The notes beneath the pieces were generated by a model. It was not told the DNA's origin. It made no database searches and saw nothing but the letters and a program-made list of their open reading frames with translations. The translations under genes and the position numbers were made by a program. Shown piece by piece: positions 47,963-59,279 of a stretch of DNA of 64,000 nucleotides. The DNA is from Cyprinodon diabolis (lineage: Eukaryota > Chordata > Actinopteri > Cyprinodontiformes > Cyprinodontidae). The stretch lies in assembly GCA_030533445.1 (NCBI GenBank), contig CM060068.1:11747479-11811478 (forward strand), given 5' to 3'. Every line of letters starts with the position of its first letter. The stretch's first letter is position 1.

Positions 47963-49210
47963 CACTATATTGCCAAAAGTATTTGCTCACCTGCCTTGAC
48001 TCACATATGAGCTTAAGTGACATCCCGTTCCTAATCCATAGGGTTCAATATGACGTCGGTCCACCCTTTGCAGCTAGAACAGCTTCAACTCTTCTGGGAA
48101 GGCTGTCCACAAGGTTTAGGAGTGTGTTTATGGGAATTTTTGACCATTCTTCCAGAAGCGCATTTGTGAGGTCGCACACTGATGTTGGACGAGAAGGCCT
48201 GGCTCTCAGTCTCCGCTCTAATTCATCCCAAAGGTGTTCTATCGGGTTGAGGTCAGGACTCTGTGCAGGCCAGTCAAGTTCATCCACACCAGACTCTGTC
48301 ATCCATGTCTTTATGGACCTTGCTTTGTGCACTGGTGCACAGTCATGTTGGAAGAGGAAGGGGCCAGCTCCAAACTGTTCCCACAAAGTTGGGAGCATGG
48401 AATTGTCCAAAATGTCTTGGTATGCTGAAGCATTCAGAGTTCCTTTCACTGGAACTAAGGGGCCAAGCCCAGCTCCTGAAAAACAACCCCACACCATAAT
48501 CCCCCCTCCACCAAACTTTACACTTGGCACAATGCAGTCAGACAAGTACCGTTCTCCTGGCAACCGCCAAACCCAGACCCGTCCATCAGATTGCCAGATG
48601 GAGAAGCGCGATTCGTCACTCCAGAGAACGCGTCTCCACTGCTCTAGAGTCCAGTGGCGGCGTGCTTTACACCACCGCATCCAACGCTTTGCATTGCACT
48701 TGGTTATGTATGGCTTGGATGCAGCTGCTCGACCATGGAAACCCATTCCATGAAGCTCTCTGCGCACTGTTCTTGAGCTAATCTGAAGGCCACATGAAGT
48801 TTGGAGGTCTGTAGTGATTGACTCTGCAGAAAGTTGGCGACCTCTTCGCACTATGCGCTTCAGCATCCGCTGACCCCGCTCCGTCAGTTTACGTGGCCTA
48901 CCACTTCGTGGCTGAGTTGCTGTCGTTCCCAAACACTTCCATTTTCTTATAATACAGCTGACAGTTGACTGTGGAATATTTAGGAGCGAGGAAATTTCAC
49001 GACTGGATTTGTTGCACAGGTGGCATCCTATCACAGTTCCACGCTGGAATTCACTGAGCTCCTGAGAGCGACCCATTCTTTCACAAATGTTTGTAAAAAC
49101 AGTCTGCATGCCTAGGTGCTTGAATTTATACACCTGTGGCCATGGAAGTGATTGGAACACCTGATTCCAATAATTTGGATGGGTGAGCAAATACTTTTGG
49201 CAATATAGTG
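47963..49210 (-). mobile_element. Tc1-type element, apparently intact (1248 bp)
   Basis: The ends are perfect 29-bp inverted repeats beginning CACTATATTGCCAAAAGTAT and continuing to CTCACC. TA flanks both sides (47961-47962, 49211-49212). The flanking 9-bp-TSD element continues on either side. It has one uninterrupted transposase gene and short TIRs, unlike the ~200-bp repeats of the Tc1 at 43004. Both requirements for mobility, ends and open frame, are met on paper. Confidence 0.93.
48045..49076 (-). CDS. Tc1-type transposase, open frame
   Basis: 343 codons from ATG at 49076 ([20 protein letters not shown]) to TGA at 48045, without stop or frameshift. The open frame continues upstream to 49190, but that extension reads through the terminal region, so I choose 49076. 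The enzyme cuts and pastes the element in the nucleus. Order: N-terminal double helix-turn-helix ([31 protein letters not shown] linker), then the DDE domain with [12 protein letters not shown] (first Asp), [13 protein letters not shown] (second Asp), [15 protein letters not shown] (Glu, about 34 residues on), and a C-terminus ending AKGGPTSY. Normal full length for the family. Whether every residue is wild type is not decidable by eye. Confidence 0.93.
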   Translation of the reverse strand: MGRSQELSEFQRGTVIGCHLCNKSSREISSLLNIPQSTVSCIIRKWKCLGTTATQPRSGRPRKLTERGQRMLKRIVRRGRQLSAESITTDLQTSCGLQISSRTVRRELHGMGFHGRAAASKPYITKCNAKRWMRWCKARRHWTLEQWRRVLWSDESRFSIWQSDGRVWVWRLPGERYLSDCIVPSVKFGGGGIMVWGCFSGAGLGPLVPVKGTLNASAYQDILDNSMLPTLWEQFGAGPFLFQHDCAPVHKARSIKTWMTESGVDELDWPAQSPDLNPIEHLWDELERRLRARPSRPTSVCDLTNALLEEWSKIPINTLLNLVDSLPRRVEAVLAAKGGPTSY

Positions 49211-49669
49211 TATGTAAGATTAAATGTGTTATTTAGTCTGGCCCCAATGAATGAGACATCGGTAGATTGAGAACAAACGGTTGTTTTTCAAACCATGTCT
49301 GTGCCTATTGGTCAATGCTTTGACCAATGAGCGCAACTGACTGTGACATAGTAAGCACGACAGAAAGCTGGTGGGGGAGTGCAAACAAACAGCCTGTCCG
49401 TAAAATGGCGAATACGTCCTTCTCAGAAATTTATGAGTGTAGAGCCTCTTCCTGCTCCCTTTTCAATGAAAACCCCAGTCTAATCCTTCCAAAACGAATT
49501 CCAAAGCTGAGTTAAACGTGAACTGTTCAATTGTTGTTGCCATCTTCCGTGTTGTTCTTTCTCCCGTCAGTTCTAGTGCCTGGGGCATTGATCAATGCTA
49601 GACCAATCACAGGCAAAAATGATTTTGGCCACTGGCAGGTGGGGCTAGTTTACTAGGCTAGATAATGGT

Positions 49670-52030
49670 GGTATTTATGAGCTACATCACAGGACCTCTA
49701 GATATTTAAATGTGCAAACCCTCACCAGCAGGGGCTGTTGCTTGTTCGGCATGTTTTCCATGTGGTTTTCTGTGTGCATAGTTACTAAGTTTATTAGGGG
49801 AAAGATGCAGACATTCTGTCTGCATGGATGCTGGACGAAGAGGCTTGGAAGCCAAAAATGATGCAGTTTGGCCGCACAGACCTTACAGAAGTGTCAAGCA
49901 TAAACCAAGCTTGTGTGTGGCACAAGTTTGGTGTGAAAGCCCTATAAAGTTATGTACAGCAGGGAAGAGGTGTAAGTTCACAAGAACATTTGAACACCAA
50001 CATAGCATTAGAAACCTTGGCTTTTCAACAGTTTACAATTCATTGCAGCTTAAAACAGATCTGTGGAATGTTGCTACCATACTTATAAAATCCTCATATT
50101 GACCTATGTAAAGATTCTTTTTTTTAGAGGAGGCTCAATAGTGTCAATGAAATCCAAACATAATGTATTACATTACCAAACACATCACAGCAACAGCAAA
50201 AAATAGGTGTTGCTAAGAGATCTGAACTAATTTCAGAGAACATAGAAAGAGTTCAGATACAAGATTACGTTCTGACTGATTGATCACTTTTTCCTCTCTC
50301 ATCTGCGTCTCATGAGGAAAACCTCCTTGCTGTCTGGCCACTGTCAGTTAAAAGTCCTATAGTCTTCTGCCAATCAGCATCGAGCAGCCAGCTTCATGAC
50401 CTGCCTGCACTCCATAGACCCCCTTAAAGGCTTAGCATCACTGGAAGTGACTTGTTTTTGCGTGTTATCCCATCAGGGTCTTTTTTCTTGCTGCTTGCCT
50501 CAATATACAGAGGCTCGAGCCCCAATGGGGATTTCTCATAGAGATGATAGGCAGCTTCCTGCTGCTTCAGGGCAGGAGGGAGATCGCGTCTGGGAGCAGG
50601 CTCAACAGCTGATTAATGCGCTACAGTCTCATGAAATGAAGCACCTTTTAACACACGTTTATTGCAGTTAAATGACTGCATTTATGAAGTTTAAACATGC
50701 CTAGTTGCCCAATTATTATCCAAAATTTTCTGGGGAGGCTTTTCAATAAAAAAATCACCACTGCATCACTCATATTTAATTATAAAGCAGCTGTGCAAAC
50801 TAAATGCCAATCTTAAAATCTAAGTGCAGATTAAGAAATTAGCTTGTGTGGTATGTCTGATGTAGGACGCTACTAAATGTCCCTTGGTTGTTTTCCTCTT
50901 GCTTATTTCTGATATGAAATAAGCCAAATCTGCCCTTTAATACAAGCCACAGATCTTGAATTACATTGTTTACTTGATTTGACAGCTGCATGCAATGGAT
51001 TTGTTTGGAAAAATAATAATAATGGCATTCCCTACAAAAAAGATATTGAATGCAAGATGATTTGAATACAGAGATGATGTGGTGAAAGTACACTTTTTAT
51101 TTTTTAAAGATCTCCTGCTAGTTTATAGCTACAGTTCTGAGGCAAAACCAATTTATTTTATTTGGTAGTCGATATATACAGTCAAATATGACAATAATGG
51201 AAGTTGGACAGATCTTTATATAAAAAAACTCACATTCTGGCTTTTTATGTTTAAGTTAGGTAATTTTCCTTTTCAGTTCAAGCAATGTAGTAATTTACTG
51301 TAAATGTGTTTTGAAGATTCTGAAAGATGAGTAGGGACATTTCAATATTCCCTCTATTTTAACCTATAACTTTTCTTTATTTGACAAAACAGTCTTTCTA
51401 TACATTATGTAAATTATATATTTATAAGGGTCATCTTGGTTCCCCTAATGTCTAAATGCTGAAATGTCAAGTACAACAATTTCCTTGTGCAAACTAAAGT
51501 GTTCATTTCAAGTGTGCTTGCTTTTGAATATAGTCTGCCATTTATTACCTTGGATGTAATGTATCACATTAATTTAAACGTTTTTCAGTCATTTTAACCA
51601 AAAAGCAATCTATTTACTGTAGGAAGCTGTCTCTTAAAAAAATGTTCTAAGGCAAATTTGGCAGCAAAACAAATTCTCAATATACAAAAGCATGAAAAAA
51701 ATTGAATATCCTTAAAAAATCAACATGATACAGAAAAGGATTTCAAAACATGTTTTGTTAGGTATTCTGAATTTTAGGTGGCCAGCCGTCCCATTATTTC
51801 TAATCTAGAGCTGCAAATGTTCATTGAATTGTAAAGTGATGTGATACTGTTTAGTCCTGCTTGGGCTGCTTAAACAGGCTGGACCAGCTGGAGAGTGGAC
51901 TGCACTAAACGGCTGAGGGTGTGGTGTTAGTAGCAGGTCCTGTGAGAAATTATACTTTTGAGTATCAGATGAATAGAGAAATATAAGTGGAGAAAAGAAG
52001 ATCATCATAATCACTCAATAAACTTAATTA
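49670..52030. other. Non-coding, nothing recognised
   Basis: The part 50280-50680 is GC-balanced and repeat-free, and might be a conserved element or cryptic exon, but its 91-codon frame shows no domain. The rest is AT-rich. Confidence 0.3.
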
Positions 52031-52039
52031 CCATGAGTA

Positions 52040-53100
52040 CACTACAATTACATAAATGCACCAATTGCTAAGGTTGCATGTCCTACAGCTTTGCAGTAGA
52101 AGCTGCATTTTAGTCTGGTGGTTCTGCTCCTGATGCTCTTCAGCCTCATGCTTAAAGAGAGAGAAGCAAACATTTTGTGTGGGGACCTTCGTGATGCAGG
52201 AGGCCTTCTTCCTACATCTGGTAGTATTGTCTGATGTGAAGAGTAAATTGTTTCCCACAGTCTTCTATGCAGCCATCCCAACCCTACGTCTCAGACAGAG
52301 CAGCTGCATCACCACAAGAATAAAGAAGGTAAGAAAACTCCCCACCAAACATATGTAGAATGAGGTCAGAACTGAGCTCCCCAGTTCTGCAAGCATTACT
52401 ACTGGGGTGCTTTTATATCTTCTTACCCAGGATAGAAGAGTTCACTCTCCACTTGAGGTGTTTATGTGTTTAAGCATTTGCACTTGAAGTCATTAGATAA
52501 AGTTACTTGAAGCCTATAACAACCTCCACAGCAATCCATAGTATATGTAGAGATAAGGCTTCTATTCCTCATTCTGTCAAATATAATTTAATGTCTTCCC
52601 CATTTTAATAAAAAGATTATTCCTACATCAACACTTTGGTGGTCCACCTTATCTGTTGTCATTGTGATTGTTGTCGTTGTATTGGATGCATTTGACCACA
52701 CGTGCATTTCTGCAAACTTCACAACCTTGGTATTTTGTACAGTCGTCATAAATAACCAGGTTGAACTTGGAAGAGGCTCAGTACAAAAGTCCTTCATGGA
52801 ACCCGTAATGAAAGATTCATGGTTTTTCCATTACTGTGTTGCATGGTTCACCACCGTTCCTTAGCTTGGCTCCTTTCAACAAATACTGGCACCTGCATGT
52901 AGACACTGTTCAAGATCTACATTTTGGGAGATCTTGGCAAGGTCCTTTTATGTCTCCCTGACCCAAGGCAATCGAATAATTGCTCTTAACATCTTTCCAG
53001 GTTGTAGCATTTCAACTTTATGAGGATCATAAACATTTTCTGCCTAACATTGCCTACATCATCCAGAAAAATTTGCATTCAGGAGGAGATAATCCAATGT
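52040..53100 (-). pseudogene. Possible decayed gene, unidentified
   Basis: On the minus strand, 52590-53060 reads in one frame with about six stops but long protein-like runs, for example PHKVEMLQPGKMLRAIIRLP, CLHAGASIC and SMKDFCTEPLPSSTWLFMTT. The last 69 codons (52797-52588) are open. The segment 52040-52330 is also open on this strand. I do not recognise the family. It could be an old retrocopy or a transposon gene. Confidence 0.25.
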
Positions 53101-53139
53101 ATTGTAATATTATGCAGAGGAGTAGCCACAAAATTTTTA

Positions 53140-53390
53140 TAAGGGTGGCCAGATAATAACCAATGTACACTGAGGGGTGGCCGAAAGTGGATAGGTGCCA
53201 GAACCTCAGGGTCAAGCCAAAGTTAAGACTAACTATACTTTCCTACAGCCTTTGCTAACACAGTGTACCTAGACAACTTTTAAATAAACATTTCCATTCC
53301 ATAAAGTGGAGCAGTGATCAAATGTAAACAGTGTGGGAGAAAAATCATGGTGCAAAAAACACATTGATATGGAAGTTCAGAGCCTTAATT
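53140..53390. repeat. DNA-transposon debris
   Basis: Contains AAGGGTGGCCAGATAATAAC and a CATTTCCATTCCATAAAGTG.AGCAGTGATCA block also seen at 45020-45075. Ends are not defined. Confidence 0.4.
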
Positions 53391-53393
53391 ACG

Positions 53394-53967
53394 GAAGAGG
53401 ATTAGGGCCACTGAAAAACTGAAAAAAAGTTAACTGATTTTTAAACTTTAATTTAGTATATTATGACAGAAAAGTCACAATTCTGACAGATTTTTTTCTT
53501 ACATTTTTTTTCTCATAATTCTGACTTTAATCTCATAATTCTGACTTTAATCTCAGACTTTTGATTTTTTTTTTCTGGGAATTCTGACTTTTTTCTGGGA
53601 ATTCTGAGAAAAATGTCAGAATTCTGAGATTAAAGTCAGATTTCTGAGATTAAAGTCAGAATTTTGAGAAAAAGTCAGAATTCTGAGAAAAAAGTCAGAA
53701 TTCTGAGATTAAAGTCAGAATTATGAGAAAAAAAGTCAGAATTCCGAGATTAAAGTCAAAATTCTGAGGAAAAAAGTCAGAATTCTGAGATTAAAGTCAG
53801 AATACAGAGAAAACGTCAGAATTCTGAGTTAAAAGTCAGAATTCTGAGATTAAAGTCAGAATTCTGAGATTAAATTCAGAATTCTATTTAAACTGAAATA
53901 AAATTTTAAAATCAGTCAACTTTAAAAAAAAAAAAAAATTCAGCTTCCCTGATCCTCTTCTCAAATT
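53394..53967. repeat. Palindromic element with inverted minisatellite
   Basis: The outer arms pair: GAAGAGGATTAGGG-CACTGAA at 53394 on against the complement of TTCAGCTTCCCTGATCCTCTTC ending at 53962, with GTTAACTGATTTTxAAA against its complement (53897-53923). Inside, a few units of ATTCTGACTTTAATCTC (53480-53590) face about 13 units of the complement GTCAGAATTCTGAGATTAAA (53600-53885). The layout fits a non-autonomous palindromic DNA element whose inside has expanded. TSD unclear. Confidence 0.7.
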
Positions 53968-54250
53968 AATATATATGATGCAAATATGCAGTATTTTTAG
54001 TTCGGTGTTATTAGTGTGATGCAGAGTCTGTGACATGATTCTGAGTTTTTTTTCTTTTTTTTTTTTAACAGTTCAGCTTTCTGGTGGCGGTGGGGAAGAA
54101 ACTTGCAGAATCAGCTGGACATTTTTTTAAGTATATTTGCAAATAATATAAATATTTAAGTTTGCTTAATTTTTACATGACTAAATTATCTGGATATAGT
54201 TAGAGATTCGTATTTGTAGAGTATCCAGTCTCTGAGCGTTACCAGAATTT
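53968..54250. other. Upstream region of spopl
   Basis: AT-rich with a T-tract at 54046-54066. No clear element. It lies immediately upstream of the probable promoter. Confidence 0.35.
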
Positions 54251-54251
54251 C

Positions 54252-54261
54252 GCGCGTGCGC
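54252..54261. promoter_or_regulatory. NRF1-like site in probable spopl promoter
   Basis: GCGCGTGCGC matches the palindromic NRF1 binding pattern (GCGCxTGCGC) at one of the few CpG-dense spots in the window. NRF1 sites are common in TATA-less promoters of housekeeping genes. It lies just upstream of a probable first exon. There is no clear TATA box at a fixed distance. Confidence 0.45.
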
Positions 54262-54264
54262 AGT

Positions 54265-54456
54265 GAGATATATCTTCAGCCTGTAAAGCTACAAGCCAGC
54301 TAGACAACTGTGTATGCTAGCCCAGATAAATTAGACAAAGAAACCTTGTGAAGAGACTGAATGAAAAAGAGTCCAAAGTGACGCACGGTGGACGGAGCGA
54401 GTAAAACACAAAGCCATATGTGTTATACGATATATATGGGAATATAAAATTAAAAG
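54265..54456 (+). other. spopl: Probable spopl 5' UTR exon 1
   Basis: A plausible non-coding first exon. It starts near the NRF1-like site (start not definable by eye) and ends at TAAAAG|GTACGCC (donor GT at 54457-54458). CpG content is raised from about 54250 to 54720, which supports promoter-proximal position. The next acceptor is at 55520-55521. The exon is inferred from position and splice signal only. Confidence 0.35.
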
Positions 54457-55521
54457 GTACGCCAACACGACGTCTTTTTAAACTTTTTGTCAGCAACCAG
54501 GAGGGGGAAGGATTAGCCGTTTGCTAGCTGCTAGTTAGCTGATGTTGTTTTTACCTCCTGTATCAGAGCGTGAGGGTTTACATTAGCTTCTGGTTAGCAT
54601 CCTGTCATTGGGATCAGTAAAGGGCCTTTGTTTTACACCGGCTATTGCGGAGCCTAAACATCACCTTCCTGATTTAACTTGACGCATTCCCGATTTGAGA
54701 ACGTTACGGTCGAGGAATAACAGCAAAAAAAGGGGGGATTACAAATGGTTTGTGAACAGATATTCGCTAAATATCCGCTCTGATTGCTAAAGTGAAGTTA
54801 ATCTTGCTAATGGAAACATTAGCTTAGGGTTAGCCAAATGTGTACCGCTTATAACACCAAGGTTTCATTCGATAAAGTTATGATTACCCATTTTTTTAGA
54901 ACTCTTTAACAGACTGATATGTAATAACTGAACAGTGGAACAATGTAGATGACGACCAGCAACGATTGTTTTAACTGGAACCCCTGTTTGCTAATAGTTG
55001 TTTTTCATCCCATCTTTTGTCGCACCCGTTTTATATCTTAAATATCGATAATTGTTTCTTTTTTTTTACTGAAACGCAAGTATCAGCGGTTGGTGTAGTG
55101 CAGATATTCTAGAAGGACGTATGTCCGCTTTGCATACACAGTTCCATTTTTGGCGTTGTTGCAAAACTCTAGCTAATGTGTTAGCCAAACAGGAGTTTCT
55201 GGTGAATTCATGACTTCATCAAATTGATTTTCGAGACCTTTTGCTTCGAAACTAGGTTTACCATAAGATTAAATGTTTCAAATGACACCAGTTTGCAGTA
55301 ACTCTATGTTTAAGACTAGTTTTCTCGACATGAGCCCATGTCTAAATTTAATATTTAGTCAGTTCTTTAGTCGTGATACCCTTTTTGTGTCCATACTGCT
55401 TCTTTTTAAAGTTGGGGGGGCTTCAGATTCTGCTGTGATTACTGAAAGTATTATGTTTTTAGACAGTAACCTGGACACTTTCGTGTCTTAATCGTTATTT
55501 GTTTTGTTGTACTTTTCTTAG
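54457..55521 (+). other. Putative spopl intron 1
   Basis: Begins GTACGCC and ends TTTTCTTAG at 55521. No element or coding frame was recognised inside. CpG-rich at its start, T-rich towards its end. Confidence 0.3.
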
Positions 55522-55607
55522 GGTGTCAATTGAAGATGGGACAATGAAGGATTCGGTGAATACATAGAGGAAGAACTCCATTATTATACATTTCAAGAAT
55601 CCAAAAG
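55522..55607 (+). other. spopl: Probable spopl 5' UTR exon 2 with uORFs
   Basis: Between a good acceptor (TTTTCTTAG, AG at 55520-55521) and donor (CAAAAG|GTGATG, GT at 55608-55609). It contains two tiny upstream ORFs: ATG at 55536 followed by a stop after three codons (TGA 55545-55547), and an overlapping ATG at 55544 with seven codons to TAG at 55565-55567. If the exon is in the mRNA these could lower or tune translation of spopl. Exon status is inferred from splice signals. Confidence 0.4.
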
Positions 55608-57121
55608 GTGATGCAAACGTATTTCATTCATTGCTCATCTTGCTTTACTCAGATTTTGTAGGTAAGCTGGGGGGGGGGGCAGTGACATCCTGCACTAAAT
55701 AGATTTGGAGTAGCAAGTCTATGCATGTTTATACATGTATGGTCTGTGTGAGATCTGTTTATTGAATGTTTTCGCAATATCTTTAAAAATTGATATATAC
55801 AGCACCCATGTGTTCTGCCTTGCATGGTGTTGCATATCTAATGACAAAGAGGCTAAAATGATAAATTGGATAACACATTTTAGCCTTAATGTAGACACAA
55901 TCTCTATGTATTTTCAACTGATAATATTTCCAAATGCACAGATTGGAAATTGGTTGTTGTGTTTTATCAGTCAGCTGATTAGCAGTGCACAGCAACAGAT
56001 TGTGTGAACAGATTACAACTGCAGAATACGTAATAACTTTCTATTGTTTCTCGTTGAAGCAATTTTTAAGCCATAGGAACTACACAATACACAACTTGTT
56101 TAGTTTTTGAGACTTTTCTTTTAGAACTTTGGTATACCTCAGTAGCAGTAACAGAGCGCTGCCCTTTGTAACCAAGACAGAGAGTGGAGTATATACCCTC
56201 ACTAATTTATCGTAATATGTACTTTAAGCACAAACGGCACTGGTCAGGTAAAACATTTAATGTCAGTTGTTGCAGATTTCTTTTAGTTCATTTTGTTAAA
56301 ATGAGCTTGCTAAAAAACATTAATAGATTACTTGAAGAGCATGCTTATAAATAGATGTTTTGCTTATTTGCATATCTTGGTGCAGTCTATAGGAAAAGCC
56401 TTATACAAATTATTTAATAACCTTTTTACAACATCCTTTACTTCTGTTTTTATTGTTTTTGGAATTTAAGTTGTTTTGTTTTTTAATCTAAGTTATTGCA
56501 ATAAGTTAGGTTAAAAAGTTTTAAGGGCATAGAATAAGAAAATGTTATACACCATGATTACGTAACTTTGAGCACCAGGTCCATCATTGTCAAAGTAGTT
56601 TTAATAGCAGTATAATTTCTTTTGGAGAGGTTTGGTAAGGTTACTCTGGTGGGGTGTAATGTGTGTCTATGTGTGTATTTCATATATTGCAGAAGGAATT
56701 AATTGGATTAATCAATTATTTAAATAATCGTTAACTAATTTAGTAATCGATTCATAATTAACTGGAGTATAGAGACTCTAAAACATGCCTTTAGCTAACG
56801 GAGCGACCTACTTAGAAAATTGTAACAAAATGTATTGCATTTATGATAAAATAAACTTTTCGTCGGTTAATATGTAAATCTTCTTTAAAGAACGATTCAT
56901 TATCCAATTATTAGTTAATTAATAAAAAAGGAATAGACAGATTTATTGATTAGCAGCCCTAATTTTTTAAAATATATATATAAATATATATAACATTTAG
57001 CACAAGTACAATTTAGCACACCCTTTTTTCTAGTCTCCATTTTCATTTTTCTAGTTATTTCATTTTACACATGAAAAAATGCATAATACTGTCCTTTCCC
57101 CGACTGTTTCCATTTTTTATA

Positions 57122-57922
57122 TACCGTAAATCCTCTAATATAGGCCGGGGCTTTTATTTCACTCAGGTACATCTTAGTCCAGGCCATTATTGGAAGGAGG
57201 CCAGAATTAGAGGCAGGCCTCTATTTCTATTTGATCAAAACAGACGACCAGTGGAATGAATAAAAAACAGATTTTGTGTCTCTTTGAACCTATAAAATAC
57301 TAGGTTCATTTATTGAAAAAGTACAGTTACCATAACGGTATACAGAACATTTTTCAGAGATCTTCCAGCAGCTGCAATTTTTCTGAACGGCAATACAAAA
57401 AAAAAAAAAAAAAAAAAAAAGACCGAGTGGAATCTTGGGCAAACTGACTTGCGTAACAAAAAAAAAATTAATGGAAACTGCTCTGCCATCATAGCGAAAT
57501 TTTATTTGAGGCAGGCTAAGTGGAAGTTGGCTACCAGTATCATATATTTCAAGTTAAATTTAGAACAACGAAGACCAACGAAAATCTGTCATTTTAACGC
57601 TGCCTGGTTACCTCCAGACCTACCCGTAATCACATTTGTCTTTCAGATCAAAACGATTGTGAAAGGCCACTACGATCTCTGTGTAAGGATGGGACTTCCC
57701 ATGCTAATGGCTTGGATTTGTTAGCAAACATTGCCCCCCTGTGGTACTTGTATGTTACTATCACAAGTTGTTGAGGACTGCCCAGGAACATCGTTGGTTT
57801 TAATTATAGCCCCGGCCTGTATAAGAGTCCGGCCACTATTTACCTCCGCCGACAGCCAGACAGGCCATTATTAGAGACCCGGCCGCTAATGGAATACAGG
57901 CCAATATTAGAGAATTTACGGT
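57122..57922. mobile_element. Non-autonomous DNA element, TACCGTAAAT ends
   Basis: The ends are inverted: TACCGTAAATCCTCTAATAT-GGCC on the left and GGCCAATATTAGAGAATTTACGGTA on the right, with GGCC-rich blocks (CCGGCC, AGGCCATTATT) repeated inside both ends. Flanks are TA-rich, so the TSD is not resolvable. No transposase is encoded. It sits 8 bp from the next element. Confidence 0.75.
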
Positions 57923-57930
57923 ATATATAT

Positions 57931-58762
57931 TAGGGGTGGAACGGTTCACAAAATCCACGGTTCGGTTCGGTTCACGGTTTCGTGGTCACGGTTTTCAGTT
58001 TGGTTCGGTATATGTTTATCGTTACACCGAAAAATAAAAACAATAATAAAAATTAATGAAAAATAAAAATTTGTGAAATTAATGAAAAAAAATTAATGAA
58101 TTGAAATTTTTAATGATCCGCGGAAACCCTGGATCATTTCCACATGTTTTGCTGCTTTGAATTTAATCATCAGCATGCCCCCTACGATCTCCAAGGAACT
58201 CAGAGCGGAGCGGACGGGAGCCTCAGTGGAGGCTGTAGGCTTTGTGCAGGCAGTCTGGAGCGCAGCGGGACAAAGCAGAGCGGAGCGCTGACGGAGTATG
58301 TGGGATTTCGGGGTTAGCATGACATGTTGGTCATGTTGCTGTTAGCATAAACAAAACGTGTTGCACCATGCTTGCACACTGTTGCACTTTTATCCACAAC
58401 TTTCTTTCCGCCGTCATCGTAGGTCACTCTAAATGCAAAGTGGTCCCATACAGCAGACCTATAAAGTGCTGTTGGCGCGTCTTCCAACTCCTGTTCTTTC
58501 CCACTCGCCATACCCACACAATTCTCCACACCAACTGATTTTTTTCTGCTACACCCGGCAATGCTACTTCACTTCTTCTTCTTCTTCTTGTTTACTACTG
58601 GTGGTTTGGTGCTTTGGTCGCAGTACCACCACCTTCTGCTCTGGAGTGTAAACGCTTCCCCTATGAGAAAAAGGAGCAGCGCATGAACCGAACGAAACAC
58701 ACGCGAACCGAGACAGTCGAACCGAACGGTTCGGACGGTTTTCAAAAACCGTTCCATCCCTA
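57931..58762 (-). mobile_element. hAT element, internally deleted (832 bp)
   Basis: The ends TAGGGGTGGAACGGTT and AACCGTTCCATCCCTA are near-perfect inverted repeats, followed inward by GGTTCGGTTCGG-type repeats on both sides. Flanks are ATATATAT on both sides, consistent with an 8-bp TSD but in low-complexity DNA. A BED zinc-finger fragment is encoded on the minus strand, so this is a deletion derivative of an autonomous element of the ZBED-related hAT type. Confidence 0.8.
58314..58529 (-). pseudogene. BED zinc-finger N-terminus of hAT transposase
   Basis: 71 codons reading MASGKEQELEDAPTALYRSA, then VWDHFAFRVTYDDGGKKVVD, then KSATVCKHGATRFVYANSNM. This follows the N-terminal BED finger of hAT transposases and ZBED1-like proteins (S-x-VW-x-HF, then C-x-x-C). 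The second cysteine of the CxxC pair is Gly here (CKHG), and the downstream H-x-H part and the whole catalytic domain are absent, with TAG or deletion after NMTNMSC. Not functional. Confidence 0.7.
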
Positions 58763-59279
58763 ATATATATATATATATATATATAACAAAAAAAAAAACA
58801 AATGTTACTGTTTCTTTATTATATGATAGGAAATGAAGGCAAGATTTCAGCATCCAAATTTATGAACTAAACAACTAAAACAGTTAGTGACTCACACATT
58901 TGAACCACCTTTGGAAGGATACACATTATATTTTCAATACACATTACCAAAACCCCATACAATTAAAGGAACAGATTTTAGTTTTCAGTAATGAAGAGCT
59001 GCTATCAAGAGAAATTTCTCTTGAACTGAGAAATGTATTTGTTCAAAGATACCATATCAAAAATGTCACATTCCTGCCAACTGACATTTATCAAAATCAC
59101 CTCACAATCAAGCGCAACCTTATTAAAATATCAAGTTAATCCAAATTTTGCCAGGTAACTGTTAGAGAATGATGAAATCATATTTCATGATAATTTATCC
59201 AGAGATAACACTCCTTTTTCTTTTTTTTCTTTTTGTCAGAGCTTTAAAGACGTCAGTGAGTGGTACATCCGGACCAGTG

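Larger units (their letters stand above)
47941..49660. mobile_element. 9-bp-TSD DNA element, interrupted by Tc1
   Basis: Starts TAGCCTGATCAACCAGAC and ends GGTGGGGCTAGTTTACTAGGCTA-type sequence (inverted TAGCCTAGTAAACTAG). An exact 9-bp duplication GATAATGGT flanks it (47932-47940, 49661-49669). A Tc1-type element (47963-49210) sits 22 bp from the left end; without it this copy is about 470 bp. A longer sister copy lies at 60250-61404. A 9-bp TSD would fit a Mutator-like element, but no transposase is visible, so the superfamily is open. Confidence 0.8.
55608..59239 (+). other. Putative spopl intron 2
   Basis: Runs from GTGATG to TTTTTGTCAG. It hosts two DNA elements (57122-57922 and 57931-58762), a poly-A run at about 57398-57420 and a TA run at about 58763-58785. 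The rest is AT-rich non-coding. Confidence 0.45.

Noticed and set aside
47983..48781. 256-codon and shorter plus-strand frames
   Set aside because: Antisense shadow of the open Tc1 transposase on the minus strand.
53480..53885. CRISPR-like array of ~20-bp repeats
   Set aside because: Units are contiguous or separated by only a few bases with no unique spacers, units invert midway, and the DNA is eukaryotic; it is a minisatellite inside a palindromic element.
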